A DNA stretch of 47,495 bases from Bacteroidales bacterium (GTDB lineage: Bacteria > Bacteroidota > Bacteroidia > Bacteroidales > UBA932). Positions within the stretch are counted from its first letter, which is position 1, and every line of letters begins with the position of its first letter. Below the pieces are notes generated by a model. The model was not told the origin of the DNA. It ran no database searches and saw only the letters and a program-made list of their open reading frames with translations. Of the stretch, positions 24,201-32,268 are shown piece by piece. A program made the translations under genes and the position numbers. The DNA lies in contig SUYR01000022.1 in NCBI GenBank assembly GCA_015060335.1, positions 1-47,495 on the forward strand, written 5' to 3'.

Positions 24201-24351
24201 AGTAGGCGCAAACGGAAACATATCCATCGGTGTAGGTACAGTAGGAGGTATGCTTATAGGTACCCTGGCACTTATAGTTGTCGTACCGGCATTGTTCATT
24301 GTCTTCCAGTATATTGAAGAGAAGGTGATGCCTAAACGTAAAAGAGAGTAG
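21223..24351 (+). CDS. RND multidrug efflux transporter, HAE1 type (AcrB-like)
   Basis: This 1042-residue inner-membrane proton-driven pump is of normal AcrB length. The N-terminal helix is followed by the porter segment LPVEQFPEIAPPTVSVSAAY. The proton-relay acids are D405 and D406 in TM4 (GTVVDDSIVVVEA), with the partner lysine in TM10 (GLLAKTAILLTEYA). Other HAE1 hallmarks are FMGGTTGTFYTQFGLTMA and the GMLPLMFASGVGANGN stretch near the C-terminus. It belongs to a complete adaptor-pump-channel operon. Expected substrates are drugs, bile salts or dyes, but these cannot be predicted here. No regulator gene adjoins the operon. Confidence 0.96.
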   Translation: MNVKTFIDRPIFAGVISVMILLVGVIGLLQLPVEQFPEIAPPTVSVSAAYAGANAETVQKSVLVPLEEAINGVEDMMYMVSSATNSGSANIQIYFRQGTDGDMAMVNVQNRIASAQSLLPGEVTKSGVTVRKRQTSRIKTLAVYSPDNSFDRKFIVNYLKINIEPRLSRVAGVGEVDVRGGDYSLRIWLDPGKMAKYGLMPSDISAVLAEQNLEAPTGTLGAESENTFRYVLKYRGRYENVTDYENMVIRAESNGTVLRLKDVASIELGERSYDYVGLVNGHPGTTISISQTSGSNANEIIEEIDKTVEEIRKDLPKGLEIVDLMSTKDFLDASIKSVIKTLFEAILLVILVVFVFLQSLRSTIIPTISIIVSLVGTFAFLFVAGFSLNMITLFALVLVIGTVVDDSIVVVEAVQAKFDEGYKSAYKATVDAMGGISTALIATTFVFMAVFIPVSFMGGTTGTFYTQFGLTMAVAVGISLINSLTLSPALCALIMTPHDEVKPGEKASFSSRFHKAFDAGFGRIVDKYKHIVLFMFKRKWLTVILLVIACGGLYYMMTTTKTGLVPKEDMGSINMDVRTPPGTNIAETDKVMTEIDMRIKDIPQIEAYSRTTGWGMMFGMGSSTGNFIIRLKDWKYRTGKGDDIDSIIEEIYRRTADITSADIMVYTRGMIPGYGASNGFEVYVQDQKGGKLEDLQKITNDFIIELNKRPEVSRAKTSFDTKFPMYLVEVDAAQCKRNGTSPGDVLSVLAGYVGGSYASNMNRFSKLYRVMLQAAPEYRLDTESLQNMFVRTSSGEMSPINQYLKLTRIYGPQSISRFNLFTAISVNGQAADGYSSGQAIQAVRDVAAKVLPAGYGYEFGGMSREEAASGNSVAVIFVICVVFIFLILCALYESLFIPVVIILSVPFGLAGSFLFARLFGLENNIYLQIGLLMLIGLLAKTAILLTEYASQKRAEGMSITMAAMSAAKVRLRPILMTSLTMIFGMLPLMFASGVGANGNISIGVGTVGGMLIGTLALIVVVPALFIVFQYIEEKVMPKRKRE

Positions 24352-24354
24352 CTT

Positions 24355-25713
24355 ATGAAACGAATATTATTGAACGGAGGTGTAGGACTGCTTATGGCAG
24401 TAATGATGGTGAGCAGCTGTGGCCTCTATAAGAAATACGAGAGGGCTGAGATGCCGTTCGTAGACAGCCTTTACAGAAGAATGGATACAGCTCCGGGAGA
24501 CACTGTATCTACAGCTGCAGTGTCATGGGACAAGATGTTCACAGACCCCGTCCTGCAGGAATGGATAAGGCTCGGACTGGAACATAATACTGACATGAAT
24601 GTGGCGCATCTGAAGGTGAAGGAATCACAGGCATATCTGCTGGCAGCCCGTAGAGCACTTCTTCCTGGAGTATCATTCAGTGCATCAGGCGGTGGATTCC
24701 CAGGCACATTCAGCACTCAGGTGGGAGCCAGCTGGGAGACTGACATCTTCGGATCACTTCGTAATTCAAAACGAAAGGCAGAGGCGGCACTGGAGCAGAG
24801 TGAGGCTTACAGGCAGGCCGTACAGACACAGCTTGTAGCGACGATTGCTAACAGCTACTACATGCTTCTGATGCTGGATGAGCAGTTGAAGATCAGCAAA
24901 AGGACTCTTACTACATGGGAGGAGAATATACGTGCAATGGAAGCCCTCAAACGTGCGGGAAAGACAAACGAGGCTGCTGTACTGCAGGCCAAGGCGAACA
25001 AGCTCAGCGTAGAGGCAAGCGTTCTGAATCTCGAGAAAGAGATTCTTGCAATGGAGAATTCCTTCTGTGCACTTCTCGGCACTGTTCCTATGGCGATCCA
25101 GAGAAGTTCTCTGGATGCACAGGAGCTGCCTGAAAGGTTATGTGCGGGAGTACCTGCAGAACTGCTCAGCCGCCGTCCGGATGTTCGTCAGGCTGAGATG
25201 ACTCTTGCCCAGTGTTTCTATGACACAAATATAGCACGTGCAGCCTTCTATCCGAATCTCAGCCTGAGCGGAGCACTTGGATGGACTACCGGAAAAGGTG
25301 CTGTCATACTTGATCCGGGCAGTCTGATCACCAGTCTCATAGGCTCGATTGCACAGCCTATATTCAACAGAGGTGCACTCAAGTCCAGGAAACTGGCAGC
25401 AGAATCCAGATACCAGCAGGCTCTCTACGAGTTCCGTCAGAGTCTTCTGGATGCAGGCGTAGAAGTCAACAATGCCATCTCTCTTTGGGAGACAGCAAAG
25501 AAACGTGTAGAGATCGACAAGAAGCAGATTGTGAATCTTCAGGCAGCCGTCTGGAATACTCAGTTGCTCATGAAGCACGGTAACGCCAGCTACCTGGAAG
25601 TACTCACAGCCCAGAAGAATCTCCTGCAGATTGAGCTCGGTGAGGTCTCAGACCGCTTTGACGAGTTCCAGAGTGTCATCAATCTCTATCAGGCTCTCGG
25701 TGGCGGATACTAA
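24355..25713 (+). CDS. RND efflux outer-membrane factor lipoprotein (NodT/OprM type)
   Basis: This is a 452-residue TolC-like channel. A signal peptide ends in the lipobox VSSC (Cys22), followed by GLYKKYER. The two internal repeats of the family are visible, with PNLSLSGALGWTT and RRPDVRQAE in the usual places, and the end INLYQALGGGY is characteristic. The start lies 3 nt after the pump stop codon. It completes the tripartite system with the adaptor and pump upstream. The second operon at 42333-47495 encodes a paralogue sharing the SSCG(L/I)YKKYER N-terminus. Confidence 0.94.
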   Translation: MKRILLNGGVGLLMAVMMVSSCGLYKKYERAEMPFVDSLYRRMDTAPGDTVSTAAVSWDKMFTDPVLQEWIRLGLEHNTDMNVAHLKVKESQAYLLAARRALLPGVSFSASGGGFPGTFSTQVGASWETDIFGSLRNSKRKAEAALEQSEAYRQAVQTQLVATIANSYYMLLMLDEQLKISKRTLTTWEENIRAMEALKRAGKTNEAAVLQAKANKLSVEASVLNLEKEILAMENSFCALLGTVPMAIQRSSLDAQELPERLCAGVPAELLSRRPDVRQAEMTLAQCFYDTNIARAAFYPNLSLSGALGWTTGKGAVILDPGSLITSLIGSIAQPIFNRGALKSRKLAAESRYQQALYEFRQSLLDAGVEVNNAISLWETAKKRVEIDKKQIVNLQAAVWNTQLLMKHGNASYLEVLTAQKNLLQIELGEVSDRFDEFQSVINLYQALGGGY

Positions 25714-25736
25714 CCTGGCAGACAAACCGCTGTCTA

Positions 25737-25790
25737 TCAACGCATTACAGAAAGGCGATTCCCCCGCACAGGGGAATCGCCTTTCTGTAA
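25737..25790. repeat. REP-like dispersed hairpin element, copy 1
   Basis: TCAACGCATT (25737-25746) is followed after 8 nt by GCGATTCCCC, a 6-nt loop and GGGGAATCGC. In this copy the whole stem is a perfect 20-bp inverted repeat (25745-25764 with 25771-25790). The same architecture, with identical spacings, recurs at 41578-41636. Here it lies in the convergent gap after the RND operon and may also terminate it. A further inverted repeat, TTCTGGC/GCCAGAA, lies at 25795-25822. Confidence 0.75.
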
Positions 25791-25880
25791 CTCATTCTGG
25801 CACAAACAGTTAGGCGCCAGAACAACGACTCAAATCACAACACACTGAATATCAGCCTCTTGGACAAATAATGCGACGCA

Positions 25881-27317
25881 CTATTTGTCCCAGTTATCTG
25901 AGCGGAACGGAGTTACCGGAATGCCGAAGTTGTTGAAAACCTTGGCCACAGACCAGTTCTTCATACCGTAGCGGACTGCTACCGGGTTCTTTACTTCCGG
26001 ACAAGTCACCTTCAGCTGCTTGCTGGTCGGGCCTGTCACTCTTGCCTTTGCAGGATGGAACACCTTGTCCTCTCCGGCAAGCTCAAAACCGTCAATATCC
26101 ATATTGATAGGACTCAAGCCTAATGCACATGAACCGAATGTCACAACAGCCTCGTTCTCGCGGAACTCGAATTTCACAGGAATCGGAGTCTTGGAATCGA
26201 AACCTTTTACACCATAATCGTTTTCGAGTGCCTGATAAGCAAGACGGTCGCCGACAACCTTCTTGTTCGCAGGATGTATGCAGGCGTATTCTCCTGCATC
26301 ATGCAGACATGCCATACCGCTGTTCGGGATCAGCTCAAGAGTCTGAGCCTGAGCCCACATCATGAATCCCGCCTGAGGATGGTCTGGATTTTCGTACTCA
26401 TATGGAGCGATCTGAGTGAAATAGAAAGGCATTGTCTGGTCTCCCCACTCATCACGAAGCATCTTCACGAAAGCAGGTTGCAGTCTTTTATACAGTTCCG
26501 GTTTCCAACGGTCAGTACATCCCTGATACCAGATGAAACCTCTGGCGGTAAACGGCACGAGAGAATGCAGCATTCCATTATAAAGTACTCCTGCAGCATG
26601 GCTGGTATATTCCTTAGGCAACTCACCTGTCACATAATGATCCAGATTGACATCAGAAGCGAACTCCTTCTTGAGTATCTCCGGATTGATCCATGAACGT
26701 ATCGGTGTACCGCCCCAAGAAGCATTGATTACTGCAATCGGAATATCGAGTACTTCGTACAGCTTCTTTGCAAAGAAATATGCCGTTGCACTTGCCTCTG
26801 CAACGCCCTCAGGTGTATGTTCGTACCATTTTGCCGCACACTCTTCCTTCGGATCCAAAGAAATCACACGATCCACATTGCATGAACGGATAAGAGTTGA
26901 TGGCTTTGCTCCGAATATAGCTTCATGAGAGCCATTTACAGGCTGTCCATAAAAGCCCTTGACCTGCATCTCCATGTTGGACTGACCGGAACATATCCAC
27001 ACCTCGCCGATCAGGACATTTCTCAATGTCACCTTTTCACCGTCATTGAAAGTGATCTCATAGGGTCCTCCTGCCTTAGGAGTTGCTATGCGGGCAAACC
27101 ATTTGCCATCAGAATCCGCAGTGACAACAGTCTTAGTCTTGGACCATGTAGATGTAATCGTAATTTTGGCATCTGGCTTTGCCTTACCCCACAAAGCGGC
27201 ATCAGTCTGCTGCTGAAGCACCATGTTGTCAGCAAATATAGGTGGCAATTCAACTTTCGCATCCAGAATGGACACAAGTCCGAAAAACAGCATGCAAATG
27301 GAAATCAATCTTTTCAT
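25881..27317 (-). CDS. Sialate O-acetylesterase (SGNH-type, secreted)
   Basis: This is a 478-residue secreted enzyme that removes O-acetyl groups from sialic acids, an accessory step in harvesting host mucin sugars. Starting at the ATG at 27317, MKRLISICMLFFGLVSILDA is a signal peptide. An upstream extension would run into folD. A beta-rich N-terminal domain (20-105) precedes the SGNH block I, CSGQSNMEMQ, with Ser113. Further on are INASWGGTPIRSW (about 205-217) and FIWYQGCTD. The start lies 11 nt from the folD stop, so the two are probably cotranscribed, although their functions are unrelated. A 9-bp inverted repeat (25862-25870 with 25882-25890) overlaps the stop codon. Confidence 0.9.
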   Translation of the reverse strand: MKRLISICMLFFGLVSILDAKVELPPIFADNMVLQQQTDAALWGKAKPDAKITITSTWSKTKTVVTADSDGKWFARIATPKAGGPYEITFNDGEKVTLRNVLIGEVWICSGQSNMEMQVKGFYGQPVNGSHEAIFGAKPSTLIRSCNVDRVISLDPKEECAAKWYEHTPEGVAEASATAYFFAKKLYEVLDIPIAVINASWGGTPIRSWINPEILKKEFASDVNLDHYVTGELPKEYTSHAAGVLYNGMLHSLVPFTARGFIWYQGCTDRWKPELYKRLQPAFVKMLRDEWGDQTMPFYFTQIAPYEYENPDHPQAGFMMWAQAQTLELIPNSGMACLHDAGEYACIHPANKKVVGDRLAYQALENDYGVKGFDSKTPIPVKFEFRENEAVVTFGSCALGLSPINMDIDGFELAGEDKVFHPAKARVTGPTSKQLKVTCPEVKNPVAVRYGMKNWSVAKVFNNFGIPVTPFRSDNWDK

Positions 27318-27328
27318 GATGATATGTT

Positions 27329-28186
27329 TTAGTTGTTTGAGTTCATCTTGCGAAGGAAACACTCTATAGTATTTTCCATAAGACAGCAGATAGTCATAGG
27401 GCCTACACCTCCAGGGACCGGTGTAATGACAGATGCCTTAGGCTCGACTGCGGCATAGTCAACATCACCACATAGTTTTCCTGTCTCCGGGTCGCGGTTT
27501 ACTCCCACGTCTATCACGACAGCTCCGTCAGATACCATGTCTGCGGTCACGAACTTAGGACGTCCGATGGCTACAACAAGGATCTCCGCATTGCGGGTCA
27601 CGGTCGGAAGATCCGCTGTGCGGCTGTGTGCTATGGTCACTGTCGCATTTTCATCAAGAAGCAGTTTTGAAACCGGGAGACCGACTATATTGCTTCGTCC
27701 TATTACCACCGCACTCTTGCCTTTTATCTCCACACCAGCTGTCTTGAGCATCTTGATGATACCCTTAGGCGTACACGGAAGCACACATTCCTGCTTCTGC
27801 CACAGGGCCGCTACATTGAGAGGGTGGAAACCATCCACATCCTTTTCCTTCGCTATTGTAGCAATGACCTTGTCCTCACTTATATGCTTTGGAAGAGGCA
27901 GCTGGACAAGAATTCCATCTACAGAATCGTCAGTATTGAGTTCTCTGATAAGCCCGAGAAGTTCCTCTTCCGATATTGTATCCGGTTTACGGATTGTGGT
28001 ATTCTTTATTCCTACCACTTCGGAAGCCTTTGCCTTGCCCGTAACATAGGACACGCTGCCAGGATCCTCACCCACAAGAATAACCACAAGATGTGGCACT
28101 CGTCCATATTTCTCAGGAAACGTCGCTACCTGGGCAGCCATTTCCGCTTTTAGTTTCGCTGAAAGTTCTTTACCTGATATTATCAT
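27329..28186 (-). CDS. folD: Methylenetetrahydrofolate dehydrogenase / methenyl-THF cyclohydrolase
   Basis: This 285-residue bifunctional enzyme interconverts 5,10-methylene-, methenyl- and 10-formyl-tetrahydrofolate with NADP, supplying one-carbon units for purine synthesis. The catalytic YVTGKAKASEVVGI (Tyr-x3-Lys), the QLPLPKH segment, the nucleotide-binding VVIGRSNIVGLPVSKLL and the signature PVPGGVGPMT are all present. Length is standard. purD lies just upstream on the same strand, a sensible pairing, because folate C1 units feed the purine pathway. The gap between them holds a tandem repeat. Confidence 0.97.
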   Translation of the reverse strand: MIISGKELSAKLKAEMAAQVATFPEKYGRVPHLVVILVGEDPGSVSYVTGKAKASEVVGIKNTTIRKPDTISEEELLGLIRELNTDDSVDGILVQLPLPKHISEDKVIATIAKEKDVDGFHPLNVAALWQKQECVLPCTPKGIIKMLKTAGVEIKGKSAVVIGRSNIVGLPVSKLLLDENATVTIAHSRTADLPTVTRNAEILVVAIGRPKFVTADMVSDGAVVIDVGVNRDPETGKLCGDVDYAAVEPKASVITPVPGGVGPMTICCLMENTIECFLRKMNSNN

Positions 28187-28200
28187 AGTACGTTATTTAG

Positions 28201-28326
28201 ATTCCCGATCAGGTCGGGAATGACGGATTTTATGTTGGATTGACGGATTATATGTTGGAATGACGGATTATATGTCGGAATGACGGTATTTATGTTGGAA
28301 TGACGGAGTCTATGTCGGGATGACGA
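28201..28326. repeat. Hairpin plus 20-bp tandem repeat array between purD and folD
   Basis: A palindrome ATTCCCGA-tcagg-TCGGGAAT (28201-28221) is followed by five units of exactly 20 bp starting at 28221, 28241, 28261, 28281 and 28301, with consensus TGACGGATTATATGTTGGAA. A partial sixth copy enters the purD stop codon. Units differ by a few substitutions (TTGG/TCGG, GGAA/GGGA). There are no spacers. It fills nearly all of the purD-folD gap. Confidence 0.9.
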
Positions 28327-29577
28327 TTAAAGCACTCGCCAGCCGATATCACGACGATAGAAGAGATTATCACATCCGATTGACTCCACTGCAGCAAGAG
28401 CCTTATCGTGAGCTTCCTGAAGATCTGCTCCGAAGCCTACCACCATAAGTACACGTCCTCCGGAAGTATAGAACTTTCCGTCCTTGCCCGATGTACCCAT
28501 ATGGAATACTCGGATTCCTTCTGGAAGAGCATCAAGTCCGCTTATCTCATATCCTTTGTCATAACTGCCCGGATAGCCCTTTGATGCCATTACAAAACCC
28601 ATGGTAACATCTTTCTTCCATTCGATCTGAGGCATTGGAGTGTGGTCCGCAACTGCTGAGAATATGTCATATATATCAGTAACAAGTCTTGGGAGCACGA
28701 CTTCTGTCTCAGGATCACCGAAACGACAGTTGAACTCTATCACCTTCGGGCCTTGAGGCGTCTTCATAAGTCCTCCATAAAGCACTCCCGTGAAAGGACA
28801 TCCCTCTGCAACCATTGCTGCAGCTGTAGGCTTCATCACATGCTCAAGTGAGAACTCCAGATCTTCATCTGTAATGATTGGAACCGGAGAATATGCTCCC
28901 ATTCCACCGGTATTCGGGCCCTTATCTCCCTCATACGCACGCTTATGATCCTGAGAGAGGGTCATAGGATATACATCAAGACCATCCACAAAACACATGA
29001 ACGAGAATTCAGGACCTGTGAGGAATTCCTCGACAACGACCTTTCCTTTGCCGAACTTATCGTCAAGAAGCATATCTTTCAGTGTCTCAACGGCTTCCTC
29101 GAATGTTTCAGGTATCACTACGCCTTTACCTGCTGCGAGTCCATCATATTTGAGGACGACAGGGAAAGAACCCTTCTTTACATATTCGACAGCGGCGTCA
29201 TAGTCTTCAAAAGTCTCGAATGCAGCTGTAGGAATATTGTATTTTGCCATCAGCTGCTTTGCAAAGTCCTTGCTTGACTCAATGGTCGCAGCTGCCTTTG
29301 ACGGGCCGAAGATACGCAGGCCTGCTGCCTTGAATGCATCCACAACTCCTGCAGCAAGAGCGACTTCCGGGCCTACTACAGTAAGGTTTATACCGTTCTC
29401 AAGAGCAAAATTCTTGAGACCTTCGACATCTGTATCCTTGATTGCTACGCATTCTGCCTGCTGAGCTATACCGGCATTGCCGGGAGCACAATATATCTTT
29501 CCTACCTGAGGGCTACGGCTTACCGCATCCACGATTGCATGTTCACGGCCACCGCCGCCGATTACGAGTACTTTCAT
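28327..29577 (-). CDS. purD: Phosphoribosylamine--glycine ligase (GAR synthetase)
   Basis: This 416-residue ATP-grasp enzyme performs the second step of purine synthesis, joining glycine to phosphoribosylamine. The N-terminal MKVLVIGGGGREHAI, the GPEVALAAGVVD segment, the ATP-grasp region LKYDGLAAGKGVV, the GPNTGGMGAYSP loop and the metal-site IEFNCRFGDPETEVVLPRL are all intact. Length is normal. It stands alone at the head of a minus-strand run with folD. The upstream side holds a 140-bp tandem duplication that begins 6 nt before the ATG, so its leader or promoter region has been altered. I found no TAnnTTTG box on that side. Confidence 0.97.
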   Translation of the reverse strand: MKVLVIGGGGREHAIVDAVSRSPQVGKIYCAPGNAGIAQQAECVAIKDTDVEGLKNFALENGINLTVVGPEVALAAGVVDAFKAAGLRIFGPSKAAATIESSKDFAKQLMAKYNIPTAAFETFEDYDAAVEYVKKGSFPVVLKYDGLAAGKGVVIPETFEEAVETLKDMLLDDKFGKGKVVVEEFLTGPEFSFMCFVDGLDVYPMTLSQDHKRAYEGDKGPNTGGMGAYSPVPIITDEDLEFSLEHVMKPTAAAMVAEGCPFTGVLYGGLMKTPQGPKVIEFNCRFGDPETEVVLPRLVTDIYDIFSAVADHTPMPQIEWKKDVTMGFVMASKGYPGSYDKGYEISGLDALPEGIRVFHMGTSGKDGKFYTSGGRVLMVVGFGADLQEAHDKALAAVESIGCDNLFYRRDIGWRVL

Positions 29578-29582
29578 ATTTC

Positions 29583-29896
29583 TATTGTTTTATTCGTTTG
29601 TTACCGTCGATTTGTCATTTGCGATCAGGAAGGCCGTGCAGGCATATGAAAGCAATTCACGTTACCTCTCCCCTAAATCCCCTCTCTCGGAGAGGGGACT
29701 AAGTCGCTACGCTCCTAATCATTATTGTTTTATTCGTTTGTTACCGTTGATTTGTCATTTGCGATCAGGAAGGCCGTGCAGGCATATGAAAGCAATTCAC
29801 GTTACCTCTCCCCTGAATCCCCTCTCTCGGAGAGGGGACTAAGTCGCTACGCTCCTAATCATTATTGTTTTATTCGTTTGTTACCGTCGATCTGTC
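29583..29896. repeat. 140-bp direct tandem duplication upstream of purD (2.2 copies)
   Basis: The stretch beginning ATTGTTTTATTCGTTTG starts at 29584, again at 29724 and again at 29864, exactly 140 bp apart each time. The first two copies are full and differ at only two positions that I could find (GTCGA/GTTGA and CCTAAATCC/CCTGAATCC). The third stops matching near 29896. Each full unit carries a hairpin CCCCTCTC-tcg-GAGAGGGG. Together with the promoter at 29962-29992, this is all I see in the 441-bp gap between purD and the next gene. Confidence 0.92.
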
Positions 29897-29961
29897 TATG
29901 ACATTTCTGACAATCATGCGAAGATAAGACTTTTTTAAGATATATCAAACAGCCCTCACCC

Positions 29962-29992
29962 TTTGATATTTCGTACAATATCAGTAGATTTG
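29962..29992 (+). promoter_or_regulatory. Consensus Bacteroidetes promoter of the VWA lipoprotein gene
   Basis: TTTG (29962-29965), exactly 19 nt, then TAGATTTG (29985-29992) is a full match to the TTTG-N19-21-TAnnTTTG consensus. The ATG at 30019 lies 27 nt after the box, which gives a leader of about 20 nt. Confidence 0.8.
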
Positions 29993-30018
29993 TGTGATGA
30001 CTATCAATAAACGGACTT

Positions 30019-31173
30019 ATGAAGAGAATCAATGCCTTATGCCTTGTTCTGGCATGCGCTACGGCTGTACTTTCATCGTGCTCCATAGATTTTGGAGCAG
30101 ACATTTCTGAAAGCCCTACATCAGAGGGAAATGGTAACGGCTCCAATGCCGGGATAATCACCGCCGGAGAATGGAATGACCTTGAAAACTGGGAATTCTG
30201 GACCGGACTTATAAGTGGACAGAGCCAGGAGAATTTTTATAGGTATCTTGAACACTGGAGTCTGTTCACCGAGGGCAGGATTCCGGTGACAGTAACCGAC
30301 GTAGAAGACAATCCCGTATGTGGTGCCAAGGTGGAACTATTTGTTGATGGAACACTTGTCTGGACCTCGGTTTCAGACAATATCGGGTCAGCAGAACTCT
30401 GGTACAGTTATAATTCGAATCCGGAAAACGACACTGACGAGATGGTAACATTCACAGTCAAGGTGAACGGTTCCGCAATCGCACTTCCGGTACAGCCTGG
30501 GAAAGAGAACATTGTCAAATGCGTGGATATACTCCCATGCAGCAAAAGCGTTGACATAGCATTCATTGTAGATGCCACAGGGTCGATGGGCGACGAGATA
30601 AACTTCCTGAAGGACGACCTCATGGATATCCTCAAGAAGGTAAGCATAAGTCAGTCTGACAAATCATTCAGGACAGCCGCTCTATTCTATAGAGACGAAG
30701 GCGACCAGTATCTGACAAGGCATGACAATTTCAGTGACGATCCTGCCACTACACTTAGTTTCATCAAGAAACAGGAAGCAAAAGGAGGCGGAGACTATCC
30801 CGAGGCTGTCCACACTGCATTGGAGAACGCCATGCAGAACCTCGCCTGGGACGAAGGCAACTATGCCAGACTCGCCTTCCTAATACTTGACGCTCCCCCA
30901 CACCACACACAGAAGATACTTGACAGCATTCACAGTTCAATCAAGGCATATGCTGCAAAAGGCATAAAGATAATCCCTGTCGCAGCCAGCGGAGTGGACA
31001 AGAGTACGGAATTCCTTGTAAGACTGATGGCGATGATGACAGACGGCACCTATGTATTCATAACCAATGACAGCGGAGTCGGCAACGACCATATCACGCC
31101 GACAGTCGGGGGCTATCAGGTGGAACAGCTTAACAGCCTTCTCATCCGCCTTATCAACAAGTATTCGGAATAA
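30019..31173 (+). CDS. VWA-domain lipoprotein
   Basis: This is a 384-residue lipoprotein with signal peptide MKRINALCLVLACATAVLSSC (Cys21). A low-complexity Ser/Gly/Asn linker follows, then a small Ig- or carboxypeptidase-regulatory-like beta domain (about 86-130, VTVTDVEDNPVCGAKVELFVDG). A von Willebrand A domain runs from about 178 to 380. The metal-site (MIDAS) motif is DATGS (185-189), with the expected downstream residues in GGGDYPEAV and LILDAPPHH. Such domains bind protein or matrix ligands through a metal. No operon partner with a known role adjoins it; the next gene on the strand is a glycosidase 108 nt on. The ligand is unknown. Confidence 0.8.
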   Translation: MKRINALCLVLACATAVLSSCSIDFGADISESPTSEGNGNGSNAGIITAGEWNDLENWEFWTGLISGQSQENFYRYLEHWSLFTEGRIPVTVTDVEDNPVCGAKVELFVDGTLVWTSVSDNIGSAELWYSYNSNPENDTDEMVTFTVKVNGSAIALPVQPGKENIVKCVDILPCSKSVDIAFIVDATGSMGDEINFLKDDLMDILKKVSISQSDKSFRTAALFYRDEGDQYLTRHDNFSDDPATTLSFIKKQEAKGGGDYPEAVHTALENAMQNLAWDEGNYARLAFLILDAPPHHTQKILDSIHSSIKAYAAKGIKIIPVAASGVDKSTEFLVRLMAMMTDGTYVFITNDSGVGNDHITPTVGGYQVEQLNSLLIRLINKYSE

Positions 31174-31176
31174 AAA

Positions 31177-31209
31177 CCGGGAGAGCAGCCATCTCGGCAA
31201 CCCTCCCGG
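31177..31209 (+). terminator. Weak hairpin after the VWA gene
   Basis: CCGGGAG (31177-31183) pairs with CTCCCGG (31203-31209) two nt after the stop codon. No T-run follows, so termination would be weak or absent, and readthrough into the glycosidase gene is possible. Confidence 0.35.
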
Positions 31210-31281
31210 AACCATAACCCTATTATTAACAACTAAACTAACCGTGCCTGAACAATTGCAAAGGGCATGCCAAATGAGAAA

Positions 31282-32250
31282 ATGAAAACGAAACTATCAT
31301 TCTATTCCGCAGTATTTCTTACCGTCCTTCTTCTAAGTGGCTTCAGACCGGTATCGCACCCTTGTAATGAGAATGTGCATGACTCCGATTCTCTGGCCAT
31401 ACTGCAGGCAGACTGGATGATTACTGCATTGGATAAAGGCGCTGAAGCAAGATACGCGCAGATACAGATGTTCTCATCGACTCAAAGCATCAGTGTAATC
31501 AGATATCCTGCTGCACGTTTCAGGACTGAAATTCTACACAGACCTGGCAAAATGGCTGGAAAGCCCAGCATTCTGGGAAAAGAGGTTGGAGCGATGCTGG
31601 CAATCAACGCAGGTTACTTTCATGTAAAACCGCAAACTCCATCTGTATATTTCCGGATCGGAAAGGAAATATACGGCAAGACACATCCGACAGAAGTCTA
31701 CAGGGTTGACGGAGTTGTAGGCTTCAAGGATAAGAAGGGTAGAAAAATGAAGATTGCATACAGCGATACCACTCAGTATGATGCCGTAGCCGGCAAATGG
31801 CATACTGTGATTGCATCAGGCCCTATGCTGGTTGTAGATGGAAAAATAGTCGTACCTGTACTGATGGGTGACCGTGAAGAAAGAGACAGAGACAACGTGA
31901 AGGCTATGAAGAAGGAACAAAAAGAGGGCTCCAAGACCAGGACACACTATTCCTCTGCACAATTCTATGACAAGAGACATCCTCGTGCAGCCGTAGGAAC
32001 CGATGAGAAAGGAAACATATACTATGTCGTGATCGACGGACGGTTCAAAGGTCAGGGAGACGGAGCGAGCATATACGAGACCGCATATATATGCAAGATG
32101 CTCGGCATGACTCAGGCAATCAATCTTGACGGAGGCGGATCGACCACACTATGGAGCGAGCAGACCGGCGTGATAAACCACCCGTATGATAACAAAAAAT
32201 GGGATCACGACGGAGAACGTGCCGTACCGAACCTGATAGTCGCCCACTAA
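31282..32250 (+). CDS. Phosphodiester glycosidase family protein (NAGPA-like, DUF2233)
   Basis: This is a 322-residue protein with a signal peptide (MKTKLSFYSAVFLTVLLLSGF). An ATG 15 nt earlier (31267) is also in frame but gives a poorer signal sequence. The NAGPA/DUF2233 core is plain: GAMLAINAGYF, ASGPMLVVDGKIV, HPRAAVGTDEKGNIYYVVIDGR and the hallmark INLDGGGSTTLW. The family includes the enzyme that uncovers mannose-6-phosphate by removing N-acetylglucosamine. In gut Bacteroidetes these proteins are thought to act on phosphodiester-linked sugars. The exact substrate is unknown. Confidence 0.88.
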   Translation: MKTKLSFYSAVFLTVLLLSGFRPVSHPCNENVHDSDSLAILQADWMITALDKGAEARYAQIQMFSSTQSISVIRYPAARFRTEILHRPGKMAGKPSILGKEVGAMLAINAGYFHVKPQTPSVYFRIGKEIYGKTHPTEVYRVDGVVGFKDKKGRKMKIAYSDTTQYDAVAGKWHTVIASGPMLVVDGKIVVPVLMGDREERDRDNVKAMKKEQKEGSKTRTHYSSAQFYDKRHPRAAVGTDEKGNIYYVVIDGRFKGQGDGASIYETAYICKMLGMTQAINLDGGGSTTLWSEQTGVINHPYDNKKWDHDGERAVPNLIVAH

Positions 32251-32268
32251 CACATTATCCACCAGCAA

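Noticed and set aside
25862..25890. Terminator for the sialate esterase gene (GGACAAATA inverted repeat)
   Set aside because: The stem is only 9 bp, includes the last codons of the gene and has no T-run on either side, so I do not call it as a terminator.
28201..28326. CRISPR array
   Set aside because: Units abut with no unique spacers and no cas genes are nearby; it is a simple tandem repeat.
29583..29896. CRISPR or insertion sequence
   Set aside because: Direct 140-bp copies with no spacers, no transposase frame and no terminal inverted repeats; best explained by tandem duplication.
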